50,694 nt of DNA from Terriglobia bacterium (lineage in GTDB: Bacteria; Acidobacteriota; Terriglobia; Bryobacterales; Bryobacteraceae): positions 1-50,694 of the forward strand of contig JAIQFN010000042.1 of NCBI GenBank assembly GCA_020073265.1, read 5' to 3'. The position numbers and the translations under genes are program-made. The notes below the pieces were generated by a model. It saw only the letters and a list, made by a program, of their open reading frames with translations. It did not search any database and was not told the origin of the DNA. The first letter of the stretch is position 1, and every line of letters begins with the position of its first letter. Positions 19,001 to 26,189 of this stretch are shown here, piece by piece.

Positions 19001-19911
19001 CCGACGCGGCCGCCAAATTGATTGCTGACCAGGATCTGCCGTGGCTGGATGGGTTGGCCCGTGATTTGATTGGTGCCGGCCGCGTTGCTGAACCAGTTGT
19101 TGGCGTTCAGATCCGTGTCGCGGTGCTCCTCGAACACGCTGCCGTGGAAGGCGTTGCTGCCCGAGCGCGTCACCAGTTGGAGCTGGCCCAGCCCGCGGCC
19201 ATACTCGACATCGGCGGGCGAGGTCACGATATGGACCTCCTCCACTCGATCGACGCGGGTCGCGTTCTGGAAAGCCGTGGTGCCCAGCAGCCCCGAACTC
19301 GTCACGATGCCAGTGGTGTTGATGCCGTCGATCCGGTTCGACAGCGTGGCGATGCCGTCGGTGGTGACGTTCAAGGCCCCCGAGCGCGTGCCGTTGAAGC
19401 CGGTGCCGTTCGACCCCATGCCGGCCTGGGTGAACAGGAAATTCATGGCGTCCCGTCCGGTGATCGGAAGTTCTTCTACCCGGCGTCCCTCCACGGTACC
19501 GCCTATGGTGGCCGTGGATGCGGTCAAGGTCGATCCGCTGGCCTGCACCTCGACGGTTTCGGTGGTGGTTCCCAACTGCAGCACGTGGTTGAGCGTCAGC
19601 TTGGTGCCGGCCTCCAGCGTGACGTTGGCGGTCACCGCTTTGCGAAACCCGGCGTGCTCCGCCGCAAACTCGTACTTGCCGTAGGACAATGGCGGGAACA
19701 CGTACACGCCAGAATCGTTGCTCGCCGTGGTGGTGACAACGCCGGTGTCGATATTGCGGGCGGTCACCGTCGCGCTGGTGACTACCGCTCCGCTGGGATC
19801 GGTAATCGTTCCGGAGACGAACGCAGCCGTGCTTTGTGAATACAAACTAGCGGCGCTCAACAATGCACAGATCGTCAACGCGTAGACAGTATGCAGAGTC
19901 GACTTAGACAT
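16081..19911 (-). CDS. Oar-like TonB-dependent receptor with carboxypeptidase-regulatory domain
   Basis: A 1276-residue outer-membrane protein. It has a signal peptide (MSKSTLHTVYALTICALLSA), then a carboxypeptidase-regulatory-like beta-sandwich (about residues 30-110, with SGTITDPSGAVVTSATVTAR). A plug domain follows with ELPITGRDAMNFLFTQAG and DGINTTGIVTSSG, then a long barrel with repeated aromatic strands. It ends VVVVTGRITF, with the terminal phenylalanine used for outer-membrane insertion. I start at the ATG of 19909-19911, which has AAAGGGGAAA upstream. This family is greatly expanded in Acidobacteria and imports or displays large, mostly unknown substrates. Its location beside two periplasmic dehydrogenases suggests it brings in their substrate. 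Confidence 0.9.
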   Translation of the reverse strand: MSKSTLHTVYALTICALLSAASLYSQSTAAFVSGTITDPSGAVVTSATVTARNIDTGVVTTTASNDSGVYVFPPLSYGKYEFAAEHAGFRKAVTANVTLEAGTKLTLNHVLQLGTTTETVEVQASGSTLTASTATIGGTVEGRRVEELPITGRDAMNFLFTQAGMGSNGTGFNGTRSGALNVTTDGIATLSNRIDGINTTGIVTSSGLLGTTAFQNATRVDRVEEVHIVTSPADVEYGRGLGQLQLVTRSGSNAFHGSVFEEHRDTDLNANNWFSNAAGTNQITGQPIQPRQILVSNQFGGRVGGPIRHNKTFFNFYYEGQRQIAKNNVVAGVLTQTARQGNFRFFPGVLNSNAASAVPTVTTTGAPLQPAAATGPLQSVSLFGLDPNHLSPDASGVLAQNIKNMPLPNYFLSGDGLNTAGFSWLQPTGTQFNTFEGRIDHNFSDNERLQISYNHVAWNTDLPGALPTSPVGKAPNASLLGTIVLNSVLRPNLLNEIRVGIYRPQIHVYSGYDPSTGGPSALYHKGDSPYLISPLTFSPVVPIDSALDGYANVTPNYQYGDNVTWIKGKHSFKAGFEARLISYSGYDIANVVPRVYLGAGTTPTNLSNTLIPGVGQNLGTASSLLYDLSGAVTFVSQTLNAPSGSPTFVPGLTRYALIKQHEFSWYFKDDIKVTPSFTLNVGLRYELFQVPYEGHGNFVAPVGGGYSLFGISGNSYSSEFQPGVLNGQLITPQQIGPNGPHPDVSLFSGDHNNFAPGIGFAWSLPWLGGKDKTVFRAGYGLSYERTAVYVTQLETVYAPGLGQTFGNTPTVNTNLTNVGVPVTPTNAPLQQIPLNSNPFASRQLTFSTYDPNTRTPYIQNWSASISRVLPGNSSLEIRYVGTKGTKLMRGTNVNETNVLENGIANAFNIVRAGGDSQLINQIFGRYAPAGVTGSQYVLTAPSGTQSFFATNNVGGFANFINNALNLTGVPGGLLLNAGLPQNFVTVSPQYATEYLQGNNGGSTYHALQIEYTKRYSAGLTLQSNFTWDRYLGDYNAGDDSGLTNSFRTLRDKNIDKSLLDRKFFWRSNGIYELPFGPGKLIGRNTSGILAKVIGGWQVGGIFNVFSGYPISFGMVNSTFNTVASNNLPNLTGAVPSGSVQKVGTGVAFFGAFSLIADPQVAGLASQVKSLSPLRALTNSSGSIVLSNSLPGTIGNMAPSMGIGPGYFQFDMNVIKKVHMTEKTELWLGANATNILNTPQFANPTAANMSIDATTFGRITSTVIPNRVVVVTGRITF

Positions 19912-19997
19912 AGTTTCCCCTTTAGTTTTAGAGCAACGCTCCCTCAATAGGCGAAGTTGATCTAATTTAAGCCTGAGTCAGATAACAAGTCAATAGT

Positions 19998-20022
19998 AAA
20001 ACTGTTCAGTAGGACTGAACAG
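19998..20022 (-). terminator. Rho-independent terminator of the first dehydrogenase gene
   Basis: On the minus strand CTGTTCAGT-CCT-ACTGAACAG forms a perfect 9-base stem with a 3-base loop, followed by TTTT. It lies about 30 bases after the stop at 20054. It could also be read as a palindromic operator of the downstream receptor gene. Confidence 0.65.
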
Positions 20023-20053
20023 CAGCCGAGAAGCGAAGGAAGCCTGCCGCGGA

Positions 20054-21874
20054 TTACTTGCCTTCCACCGAAAACGCCAGCAGAACGTTGCCGGGGAGGC
20101 CGCCCCAGGTCGCGTAGCCGGAGGGAACGTAAAGCATGCCGTCGGCGATGGCGGGGCCGGGTCCGTCGATGGATCCGCCCCGAGCCGGCACATGGTTCAC
20201 GGTGCCGTACTCGCGGGCTGTGTCGAAATCCCAGATCACTTTCCCGTTCTTGGTTGAGTATCCGCGGATGTGGCCGTCCTCGGAGCCAGAGAACACCACG
20301 CCGGAAAACGCACTGATCGCGGCCGATTGAGCCGGACTGCATTTCTTTCTCCCTTGGCAGTCCGGGGGCGGCGCCACCCAGACTTTTTCACCCGTGCCTG
20401 AACGCAGAGCAAACAGCCCGCCTCCTTTGGATGGATCGAACACCCGATCGCCAATCCACGCCATGTCGGAAAGAGCCACGTAGACATTCTCAGCGTCGGC
20501 GGCAGGTCCCCATTCGATCCCTCCGATCAGGCCGCCTTTGCCGACCCGGGCCTGCCAGATGATTTCGCCCTGGTTATCGGGATCGAGAGCCGTCATCACG
20601 CCGGATTTCTGGCCAGCCAGCAGAGCGCGTTTTCCGCCCGGGAGCTTGACCAGGATAGGCGAAGCGCCGAAATCCCAATCCGGACCGGAGGGCTTCGGGC
20701 AGTTGGTTTGATCGAAGCTGACGCAAGCCACGTTGTAGGCATCGCCGGCATCGATCTGGCGCGACCAGAGAAGCTTGCCGGTATCCATATGCAGAGCCAG
20801 AATGGCATCGCTGGTGTTGGTAGTGGGGTGTGAGAAATTGTTGCCGGTCGCTACGTATACGGCCTTTTTCTCGGGATCCAGCGTAGGCGCGCTCCACACG
20901 CTGGGGCCGGACGGTCCCCACAATTGCGTGCCGATGGCATTCTTGCCCGCTGGCTTGGGCTCCTGCTCAGTCGTGTAGTGCCGCCAGATCTCCTGGCCCG
21001 TCGAAGCGTCCAGCGCTACTACGCTCGGCCGAGAGCGGCAGCACTCATACTTTGGATTGACCGCCAGACCCTCCTCGATGATCGCGATGGGAACATATAA
21101 GCGATCGGCGTACAGCTTGGGCGTGCCCGTGATGCGGGCCGAAGGAAAATCCTCGACGTTGGTCTTCCAAATCAAAGTGCCCTTGGCCGCATCGACCGCG
21201 TAGACGTAAGCGCGTCCGTCGCCGAAAAACGCCGCGTAGCGCGGCAGCCGCGAAGTCTTGCCGATGGTGATCCCGGTGCGGACCGCGGCGCTGGGCTCGA
21301 AAACCCACTCGACACAGCCCGTCTTCGCGCTCAGGGAATAGACGGCCGGCCCGGGCGTGCCCAGAAACAAGTGGCCGTTCACCACCGATGGCTGAGCGTT
21401 CGCGATAGTCGCGCCAGGGATGCCGAAGGCCCAACGCAGCGTGAGCTTGGGAACGTCTTCGGCGCGCAAGCCGGGTGTAGGCTGAAAACGGGTGTTGGCA
21501 AGATCCGGACTCCAGCCGTTCCAGTTCGATTTCTGAGAAGGGTCCGGGAAATCACTGGCCCGCTGGGAGCAATAGGCGTCTTTGGCCACCAGTTCAGGAG
21601 CCTTGCCAAAATCCTTGCCGGCCAGATACACCGCGACGGTACGGCGTTGCTCGCCGGTGAGCGATGCAGCCAGGTCCTTCATACTGCCGGTCTCCATCGA
21701 TCGCAGCACCGACTCGGGGTACATCTGCCGAATTATTCGAGGCGCCGGCGCGTGACTGGCGGCCGAATCGTGGCAGCCGGCGCAGTTGGCTTTATAAATG
21801 GCGGCGCCATCTTGCGGTTGCGCGACGCATATCGCGCCGGCCAGGAAAAGCGCGCCAGCAAGTTGCGTTTTCAT
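20054..21874 (-). CDS. Cytochrome-c/PQQ-type beta-propeller dehydrogenase, copy 1
   Basis: A 606-residue periplasmic protein. It has a signal peptide, a class I cytochrome c domain with CAGCH at residues 31-35, then an eight-bladed quinoprotein propeller (about 115-600) with blade repeats such as VYSLSAKTGCVEW, VYAVDAAKGTLIW and ALDASTGQEIW. Adjacent cysteines 278-279 (KYECC) recall the vicinal disulfide of PQQ alcohol dehydrogenases. The domain order resembles polyvinyl-alcohol-dehydrogenase-type quinohemoproteins. The substrate is probably an alcohol, but PQQ ligands cannot be verified by eye. It lies 33 bases after the alpha/beta hydrolase gene and is probably co-transcribed with it. Paralogue of 26190-28022. 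Confidence 0.85.
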   Translation of the reverse strand: MKTQLAGALFLAGAICVAQPQDGAAIYKANCAGCHDSAASHAPAPRIIRQMYPESVLRSMETGSMKDLAASLTGEQRRTVAVYLAGKDFGKAPELVAKDAYCSQRASDFPDPSQKSNWNGWSPDLANTRFQPTPGLRAEDVPKLTLRWAFGIPGATIANAQPSVVNGHLFLGTPGPAVYSLSAKTGCVEWVFEPSAAVRTGITIGKTSRLPRYAAFFGDGRAYVYAVDAAKGTLIWKTNVEDFPSARITGTPKLYADRLYVPIAIIEEGLAVNPKYECCRSRPSVVALDASTGQEIWRHYTTEQEPKPAGKNAIGTQLWGPSGPSVWSAPTLDPEKKAVYVATGNNFSHPTTNTSDAILALHMDTGKLLWSRQIDAGDAYNVACVSFDQTNCPKPSGPDWDFGASPILVKLPGGKRALLAGQKSGVMTALDPDNQGEIIWQARVGKGGLIGGIEWGPAADAENVYVALSDMAWIGDRVFDPSKGGGLFALRSGTGEKVWVAPPPDCQGRKKCSPAQSAAISAFSGVVFSGSEDGHIRGYSTKNGKVIWDFDTAREYGTVNHVPARGGSIDGPGPAIADGMLYVPSGYATWGGLPGNVLLAFSVEGK

Positions 21875-21907
21875 AAACGGATCCTGCGACCTGAGCTTCG
21901 GGTGCGG

Positions 21908-22924
21908 TTACCTGCTGGCAGCCGCTGCTTTGGCTTGCGCGCCTGCCCCTTTCACGTATTTGTCGAACCAGGCGATGGCGGCATCGCGCGCCTGAAAGCG
22001 AGCCTTCGGATCCTGATAGATCGCAAAGTGGTTGATGCCGGGAATCACAATCAAGTTCTTGGGACCCTTGGCGAGTTCATAGGCCCTCAGTCCATTGGTG
22101 GGATTGTCAACCAGCGTGTCCTTCTCGGCCAGGACGAACTGCGTGGCGACATTGGGGATGCGAACGATATCCTCGACTGGAAACCAGGAGGCGAATTGCG
22201 CGCGAACGGGTGCGCCGAGCAGTCCAATGGCCCGGGTCCCGGGCTCGGGGTAGCCCAGTTGACCCTCGGCCCGCTTGGTGGCTTCCGTGCGTGTCTCATC
22301 GCGATCCTTGGGCGTTGCCAGCACCCAGCGGCCTTCCAGCGCAGGCACCTGGGCGTGCACGGCTTTCACGCGCGGATCGCGTTCGGCGGCCGACACCACC
22401 AGCCCGCCCGAAAGACTGGTGCCCCATAACCCCAGACGGTTGGGGTCGCACTGCGGGTCGCCTACCACAAAGTCGATCGCGTTTTGCCAATCCATCACGA
22501 AGTCCAGCGGCGCAACGACTTCCCGCAGCGCCCGGACTTCCGCGGTATAGCGCCAGTTGTTTTTCTGCGACGGTTCGCGCGGGCTGGTCAGGATGATGCG
22601 CGAATCGCTCTTGCCCCAACCCCGGTAGTCGAAGGTCAGAACCAGATAGCCGGCTTGGGCGAATGCGGATGCCTCACGCTCCAGACTGACGGCTGTCCCG
22701 CCCCAGCCCTGCGCCATGACGATGGTCGGCAAGCGCTTGCCCGCATTCGCTTGGTCCGAGAAGACCGTGCCGGAGATGCGAGTGCCTTCGCTGTAGATGT
22801 CGACGTTCCGGACCTGAACCGTGGCCGGCATGCTGAACGGAGGCAGAGCGCTGGAATTGGTGTCCTGGGCGATCGCGCAGAAGGTCCCAGAGAGGAGGAA
22901 AGTGATCGGGATCAATCTAGACAT
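21908..22924 (-). CDS. Exported alpha/beta hydrolase
   Basis: A 338-residue protein with signal peptide MSRLIPITFLLSGTFCAIAQ. It shows the oxyanion-side strand PTIVMAQGWGGTAVSLE, LTFDYRGWGKSDSR, and the nucleophile elbow LWGTSLSGGLVVSAAE with the serine in GTSLSGG. FVLAEKDTLVDN carries the acidic residue and IPGINHFAIYQD the histidine. The triad is complete, so an active esterase or peptidase of the dienelactone-hydrolase/acetyl-xylan-esterase group is likely. I chose the ATG at 22922-22924 (CAGGAGAAGCCT upstream); an in-frame start 33 bases earlier has no support. It heads the operon with dehydrogenase copy 1. Confidence 0.85.
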   Translation of the reverse strand: MSRLIPITFLLSGTFCAIAQDTNSSALPPFSMPATVQVRNVDIYSEGTRISGTVFSDQANAGKRLPTIVMAQGWGGTAVSLEREASAFAQAGYLVLTFDYRGWGKSDSRIILTSPREPSQKNNWRYTAEVRALREVVAPLDFVMDWQNAIDFVVGDPQCDPNRLGLWGTSLSGGLVVSAAERDPRVKAVHAQVPALEGRWVLATPKDRDETRTEATKRAEGQLGYPEPGTRAIGLLGAPVRAQFASWFPVEDIVRIPNVATQFVLAEKDTLVDNPTNGLRAYELAKGPKNLIVIPGINHFAIYQDPKARFQARDAAIAWFDKYVKGAGAQAKAAAASR

Positions 22925-22949
22925 AGGCTTCTCCTGCTGTGCCCTTATA

Positions 22950-22976
22950 CTATACAATCTTCGCTAGTTTTACAAT
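22950..22976 (-). promoter_or_regulatory. Promoter region of the hydrolase-dehydrogenase operon
   Basis: On the minus strand TTGTAA is followed 17 bases later by TAGTAT. The heptamer CTATACA (plus strand 22950-22956) that recurs across this block overlaps the -10 region. Assigned by eye only. Confidence 0.4.
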
Positions 22977-23018
22977 AGAATCTTGCCAGCGCATTCGCCC
23001 CGGAAGACCCCGGCGAAC

Positions 23019-24563
23019 TTACCAGGCTTGCTCGGCGGCGGACCTGCGGGCGTTGGAATTACCGGAGGCCGCCGGCTGACCGGACGCCTGGACTGGCCGG
23101 GCCGCCAAGACCCCATGTGGATCCATCTGGATGATTTTGCGGCGAAGCTGCTCGGCCTTGGGATGGCGATGCCTGCGATACACCAGAAAAAGCGCGTAGG
23201 CGGCCAGAATCCGGCCCATCGCCAGACTCATCTTGCTCAACGGCGACAGGCCCTTGTCGGAAATGGACTGGTATTCCTGGTGCAGCGTCTCCAATTCCTC
23301 TACGCTTGGTTGGTTCAGTTGGAGCGGGTCGGACACGCTCAGGTTGTCCAAGGCGACATCCAGCGAAATCCAGCGCCGGATGCTCCCCTGGTCGCGAACT
23401 TCGCGCAGCGCTTCGGCCGCCAGTTGCTGTTTGCGCATCACGGCACTGAGCAGCTCGGCGATGCCGCCGTGCTTGGCCCGCAGCACCAGGCATTGGCCGA
23501 GCCGGAACTTGAGCAGCGGATCGCTGCCGGTGCGCAAGCGCTGTTCCAGAAGATTCACGGCGTCATTGATGCGTCCCAGGTAGTACATGGCTCGCGTCAG
23601 GTCGGCCGTGGCGCGAACGTTGAGCGGATCGATCTGCAGGATCCTCTCGCTCACTCCGTGCAGATTCAGCCAGTCCGAGCGCAGGTAGTAAGCTCGCGCC
23701 AGGTCCCGCAGGCTCTTCTTGTCGTCCGGATTTTGATCCAGATGATTCAAGAGCCGGTCGATCTCGCGATTCAGGCCCCGCTTGGCCAGGAACGTCTCGC
23801 TCGGGAAGACGTGCTTTTCGTTGGGTCCGACGAATATGTCCGCCGAGCGGTAGGCCTTGCTCGAGAACTGATGCCGGAGAGCGGTCTTGCGGTTCCAATG
23901 AGCGAATTGATCCAGCGCGTTGAGCAATCGGATGGCGCTGCCGTAGTCGCCCTTCAACAGCCGCTTGGGATCCAGCGCATGCCGGAACACCGAGAGCTCC
24001 GCTTCGGTCTGCTCTTCGATCCGTTTGGAAATAGTCTTCAAGTCGTCCAGCTTCAAGCCGAGCTGGCACAACTCCCAGATGGCACGGACCAGTTCCGCGC
24101 TCTCGGGCGAATACTTATCCGCGCGGCTGCGAACCAGTCCCTGCCGGCGCAGCTCTTCGATCCAGCCCGCCGGAGGCGCCGGTTCAAGGGACGCCAGCAT
24201 TTCCTCCGCGGTGAATACGCGCGGACCGGAAGACGTCTCTTGCGCGGGACGGGCCGCGGCCTTGCGGAGCTCCAACTCGCCGCGAATCTGACGCGGATCG
24301 TAGTTGGCGTGCGCGAATATCTTGACGATTTCATCCAACGAAAGCCGCAATTCCGTTTGGCATTCCTTGACAATGTCCAGCAGATCGACGGTTTCGGGAG
24401 AATAGAGCGCATAGGTGCGGCTGGTCCTGCGCGGCCGCGGAAGCAAACCTTTGCGAAGGTAGAAGTGAATGGTTTGCCTCGCGACGCCGGAACGCTGCAT
24501 CAGAACCCCCATGCTGATGGGAGGGACAGTTTGGGTGGCGGCACCGGCGCTGCGGTCAGGCAT
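23019..24563 (-). CDS. MerR-type regulator with TPR-like C-terminal domain
   Basis: About 514 residues. A MerR-type winged helix opens the protein: ISMGVLMQRSGVARQTIHFY, then LRKGLLPRPRRTSRTYALYS. A second, MerR-like half follows at about 120-195 (WIEELRRQGLVRSRADKYSP). From about 270 the protein is helical with TPR-like pairs (SLRDLARAYYLRSDWLNLHG, NVRATADLTRAMYYLGRIND). There is no metal-binding cysteine set. The C-terminal domain may sense a ligand or protein. I start at the ATG of 24563 because the -10 box overlaps the ATG at 24572; the transcript would be leaderless. It probably controls its own gene and the neighbouring oxidation genes. Confidence 0.75.
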   Translation of the reverse strand: MPDRSAGAATQTVPPISMGVLMQRSGVARQTIHFYLRKGLLPRPRRTSRTYALYSPETVDLLDIVKECQTELRLSLDEIVKIFAHANYDPRQIRGELELRKAAARPAQETSSGPRVFTAEEMLASLEPAPPAGWIEELRRQGLVRSRADKYSPESAELVRAIWELCQLGLKLDDLKTISKRIEEQTEAELSVFRHALDPKRLLKGDYGSAIRLLNALDQFAHWNRKTALRHQFSSKAYRSADIFVGPNEKHVFPSETFLAKRGLNREIDRLLNHLDQNPDDKKSLRDLARAYYLRSDWLNLHGVSERILQIDPLNVRATADLTRAMYYLGRINDAVNLLEQRLRTGSDPLLKFRLGQCLVLRAKHGGIAELLSAVMRKQQLAAEALREVRDQGSIRRWISLDVALDNLSVSDPLQLNQPSVEELETLHQEYQSISDKGLSPLSKMSLAMGRILAAYALFLVYRRHRHPKAEQLRRKIIQMDPHGVLAARPVQASGQPAASGNSNARRSAAEQAW

Positions 24564-24570
24564 GCTTGAC

Positions 24571-24590
24571 ATTATATACGTTTTGTATAC
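24571..24590 (-). promoter_or_regulatory. Promoter and palindrome of the MerR-type gene
   Basis: On the minus strand TATAAT (24576-24571) lies seven bases before the ATG at 24563. TATAC-N5-GTATA (24575-24589) occupies the spacer. No good -35 box precedes it at 17 bases, which fits activator-dependent or autoregulated transcription by a MerR-type protein. Confidence 0.5.
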
Positions 24591-24797
24591 ACTTTGGAGG
24601 CTGGGGAGCGAAAAACGGTTGGCCGACCCAGTCTCCCGGAGACGCGGCCTCGGCCTCTGAGATGCTCGGCAGACGACGCCATTTCAGAGGTTCCCGCACT
24701 ATCGGAGACCTGGGACGTCACGGCCACGAAGGAGAAGGTTTATATATAATGACTACGTAACTTCTGGGATCGCGGCGCGCTAGTGTTTCTGCGCTAC

Positions 24798-26141
24798 CTA
24801 GACTGCGACCATTCGCGCATCCCGCCGCGCCACGTCCTTGGTCATGGTCCGCGAGGCGAAATACAACACGATCGCCAGGGCCACCGACAGGACCGGCATG
24901 ATCACCATGGCTTGCTGCAGCCCGACCGCGCGGAAAGTCTCGTTCATACCAACAGCGCCAGCCGCGTGCATGGCGCGCTTGGCCATCAAGTCGCTCAACC
25001 CGCCGGTCAGCAGCGGACCAAATGACGCCCCGCACAAGTACATCGCCATGAAATAGACGGACATCGTAAAGCCGCGCTGATTGGGAGCCACGATGTCCTG
25101 GATGGACGAGTAGACGCATCCATAGTAGGTGTTGAACCCGCCATAAGCAATCGCGATGACCACCAGCGCAATGACCGCTTGGCCGACCGGCTGCATCACA
25201 CCGAACAACATGAGCGGCGCACTGATCAATGCGATACCAGCCGCCGCCGAAAGCCGCGTATTGAGCGACCGGCGCGCTACGCGATCGCCCAACTGGCCGC
25301 CCAGCACGCCTCCGCAGACGCCGCCGATCAGATAGACAATGCCGGTGGTCACGCCCGAGCGAGCCACCGAATAACCGTGCACGCGCGTCATGAAGGCCGG
25401 CAGAAATGTCGCCAGCGCGTACATGTTGAAGTTGAAGAACGCGCCGGACAGGATGATCCACCACAGGGTCGGAATCCGCAGCACAAGCCACATCGAGCTC
25501 CGGTCGACGGTCAGGGGTTGCTCCTCGGATGCGCCGCGAGCCGGTTCCTGCAACATGAGCAGCAGCGGCACCAGCAGTAGAGCAGGCACTGCGGCGCTGA
25601 CCATCGCGGTCCGCCATCCCCAAGCCTGGGCGATCGGGCCGCACAGCAGGAAGCTCAACGCGCCCCCAACCGGCACACCCAGCATGAACAGCGACAGGAC
25701 GCGCGAACGGCGATGTGCCGCGAACAGATCGCCGATCCAACTGGTTCCCGCGGGCGCGCAAACTGCCTCGCCCACGCCCACCCCGCAGCGCGTGAACATC
25801 AGAAAATTGAAACTGGCGGCCAGGCCTGCGGCGGCCGTGAGCGCGGACCACACCGTCACACCCAAGGCCAGCAGCCGTTTGCGGCTCCAGACGTCCGCCA
25901 CTCTTCCCAACGGCACGCCGATCACGGCGTAGATCCAGATGAAAATACTGCCGAGCAGTCCGATCTCGGTATCGGACAGGTGAAATTCTTTTCGCATCGG
26001 CTCGACCAGCGCTCCCGGAGCTTGCCGATCGTAAAAGTTCAAGAGATTGATGGCCGACAGCACCAGCACGGACAAGACTACTGGGTTTTTCCTGTTCAAG
26101 CGGTTGTTTCTTTCCCGTTCAAGCTGTGATGATGTTATCAC
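24798..26141 (-). CDS. MFS transporter (spinster-like)
   Basis: A 447-residue membrane protein with twelve predicted hydrophobic segments. The first begins LSVLVLSAINLLNFYDRQAP. The loop 2-3 motif is GVPLGRVADVWSRKRLLALG, and the equivalent in the second half is GGVLGGQLGDRVARRSLNTR. The NFYDRQ segment after helix 1 is common in the spinster/OPA-like and hexuronate-type MFS groups. The GTG start lies 49 bases after the second dehydrogenase gene, so the two form an operon. A likely role is moving the substrate or the oxidised product across the inner membrane; the substrate is unknown. About 225 bases without a gene follow before the MerR-type gene. Confidence 0.85.
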   Translation of the reverse strand: MITSSQLERERNNRLNRKNPVVLSVLVLSAINLLNFYDRQAPGALVEPMRKEFHLSDTEIGLLGSIFIWIYAVIGVPLGRVADVWSRKRLLALGVTVWSALTAAAGLAASFNFLMFTRCGVGVGEAVCAPAGTSWIGDLFAAHRRSRVLSLFMLGVPVGGALSFLLCGPIAQAWGWRTAMVSAAVPALLLVPLLLMLQEPARGASEEQPLTVDRSSMWLVLRIPTLWWIILSGAFFNFNMYALATFLPAFMTRVHGYSVARSGVTTGIVYLIGGVCGGVLGGQLGDRVARRSLNTRLSAAAGIALISAPLMLFGVMQPVGQAVIALVVIAIAYGGFNTYYGCVYSSIQDIVAPNQRGFTMSVYFMAMYLCGASFGPLLTGGLSDLMAKRAMHAAGAVGMNETFRAVGLQQAMVIMPVLSVALAIVLYFASRTMTKDVARRDARMVAV

Positions 26142-26189
26142 GTGGATCGGCTACGGAAAGAACGGATCCAGGATCAAGCAGATGCGAGA

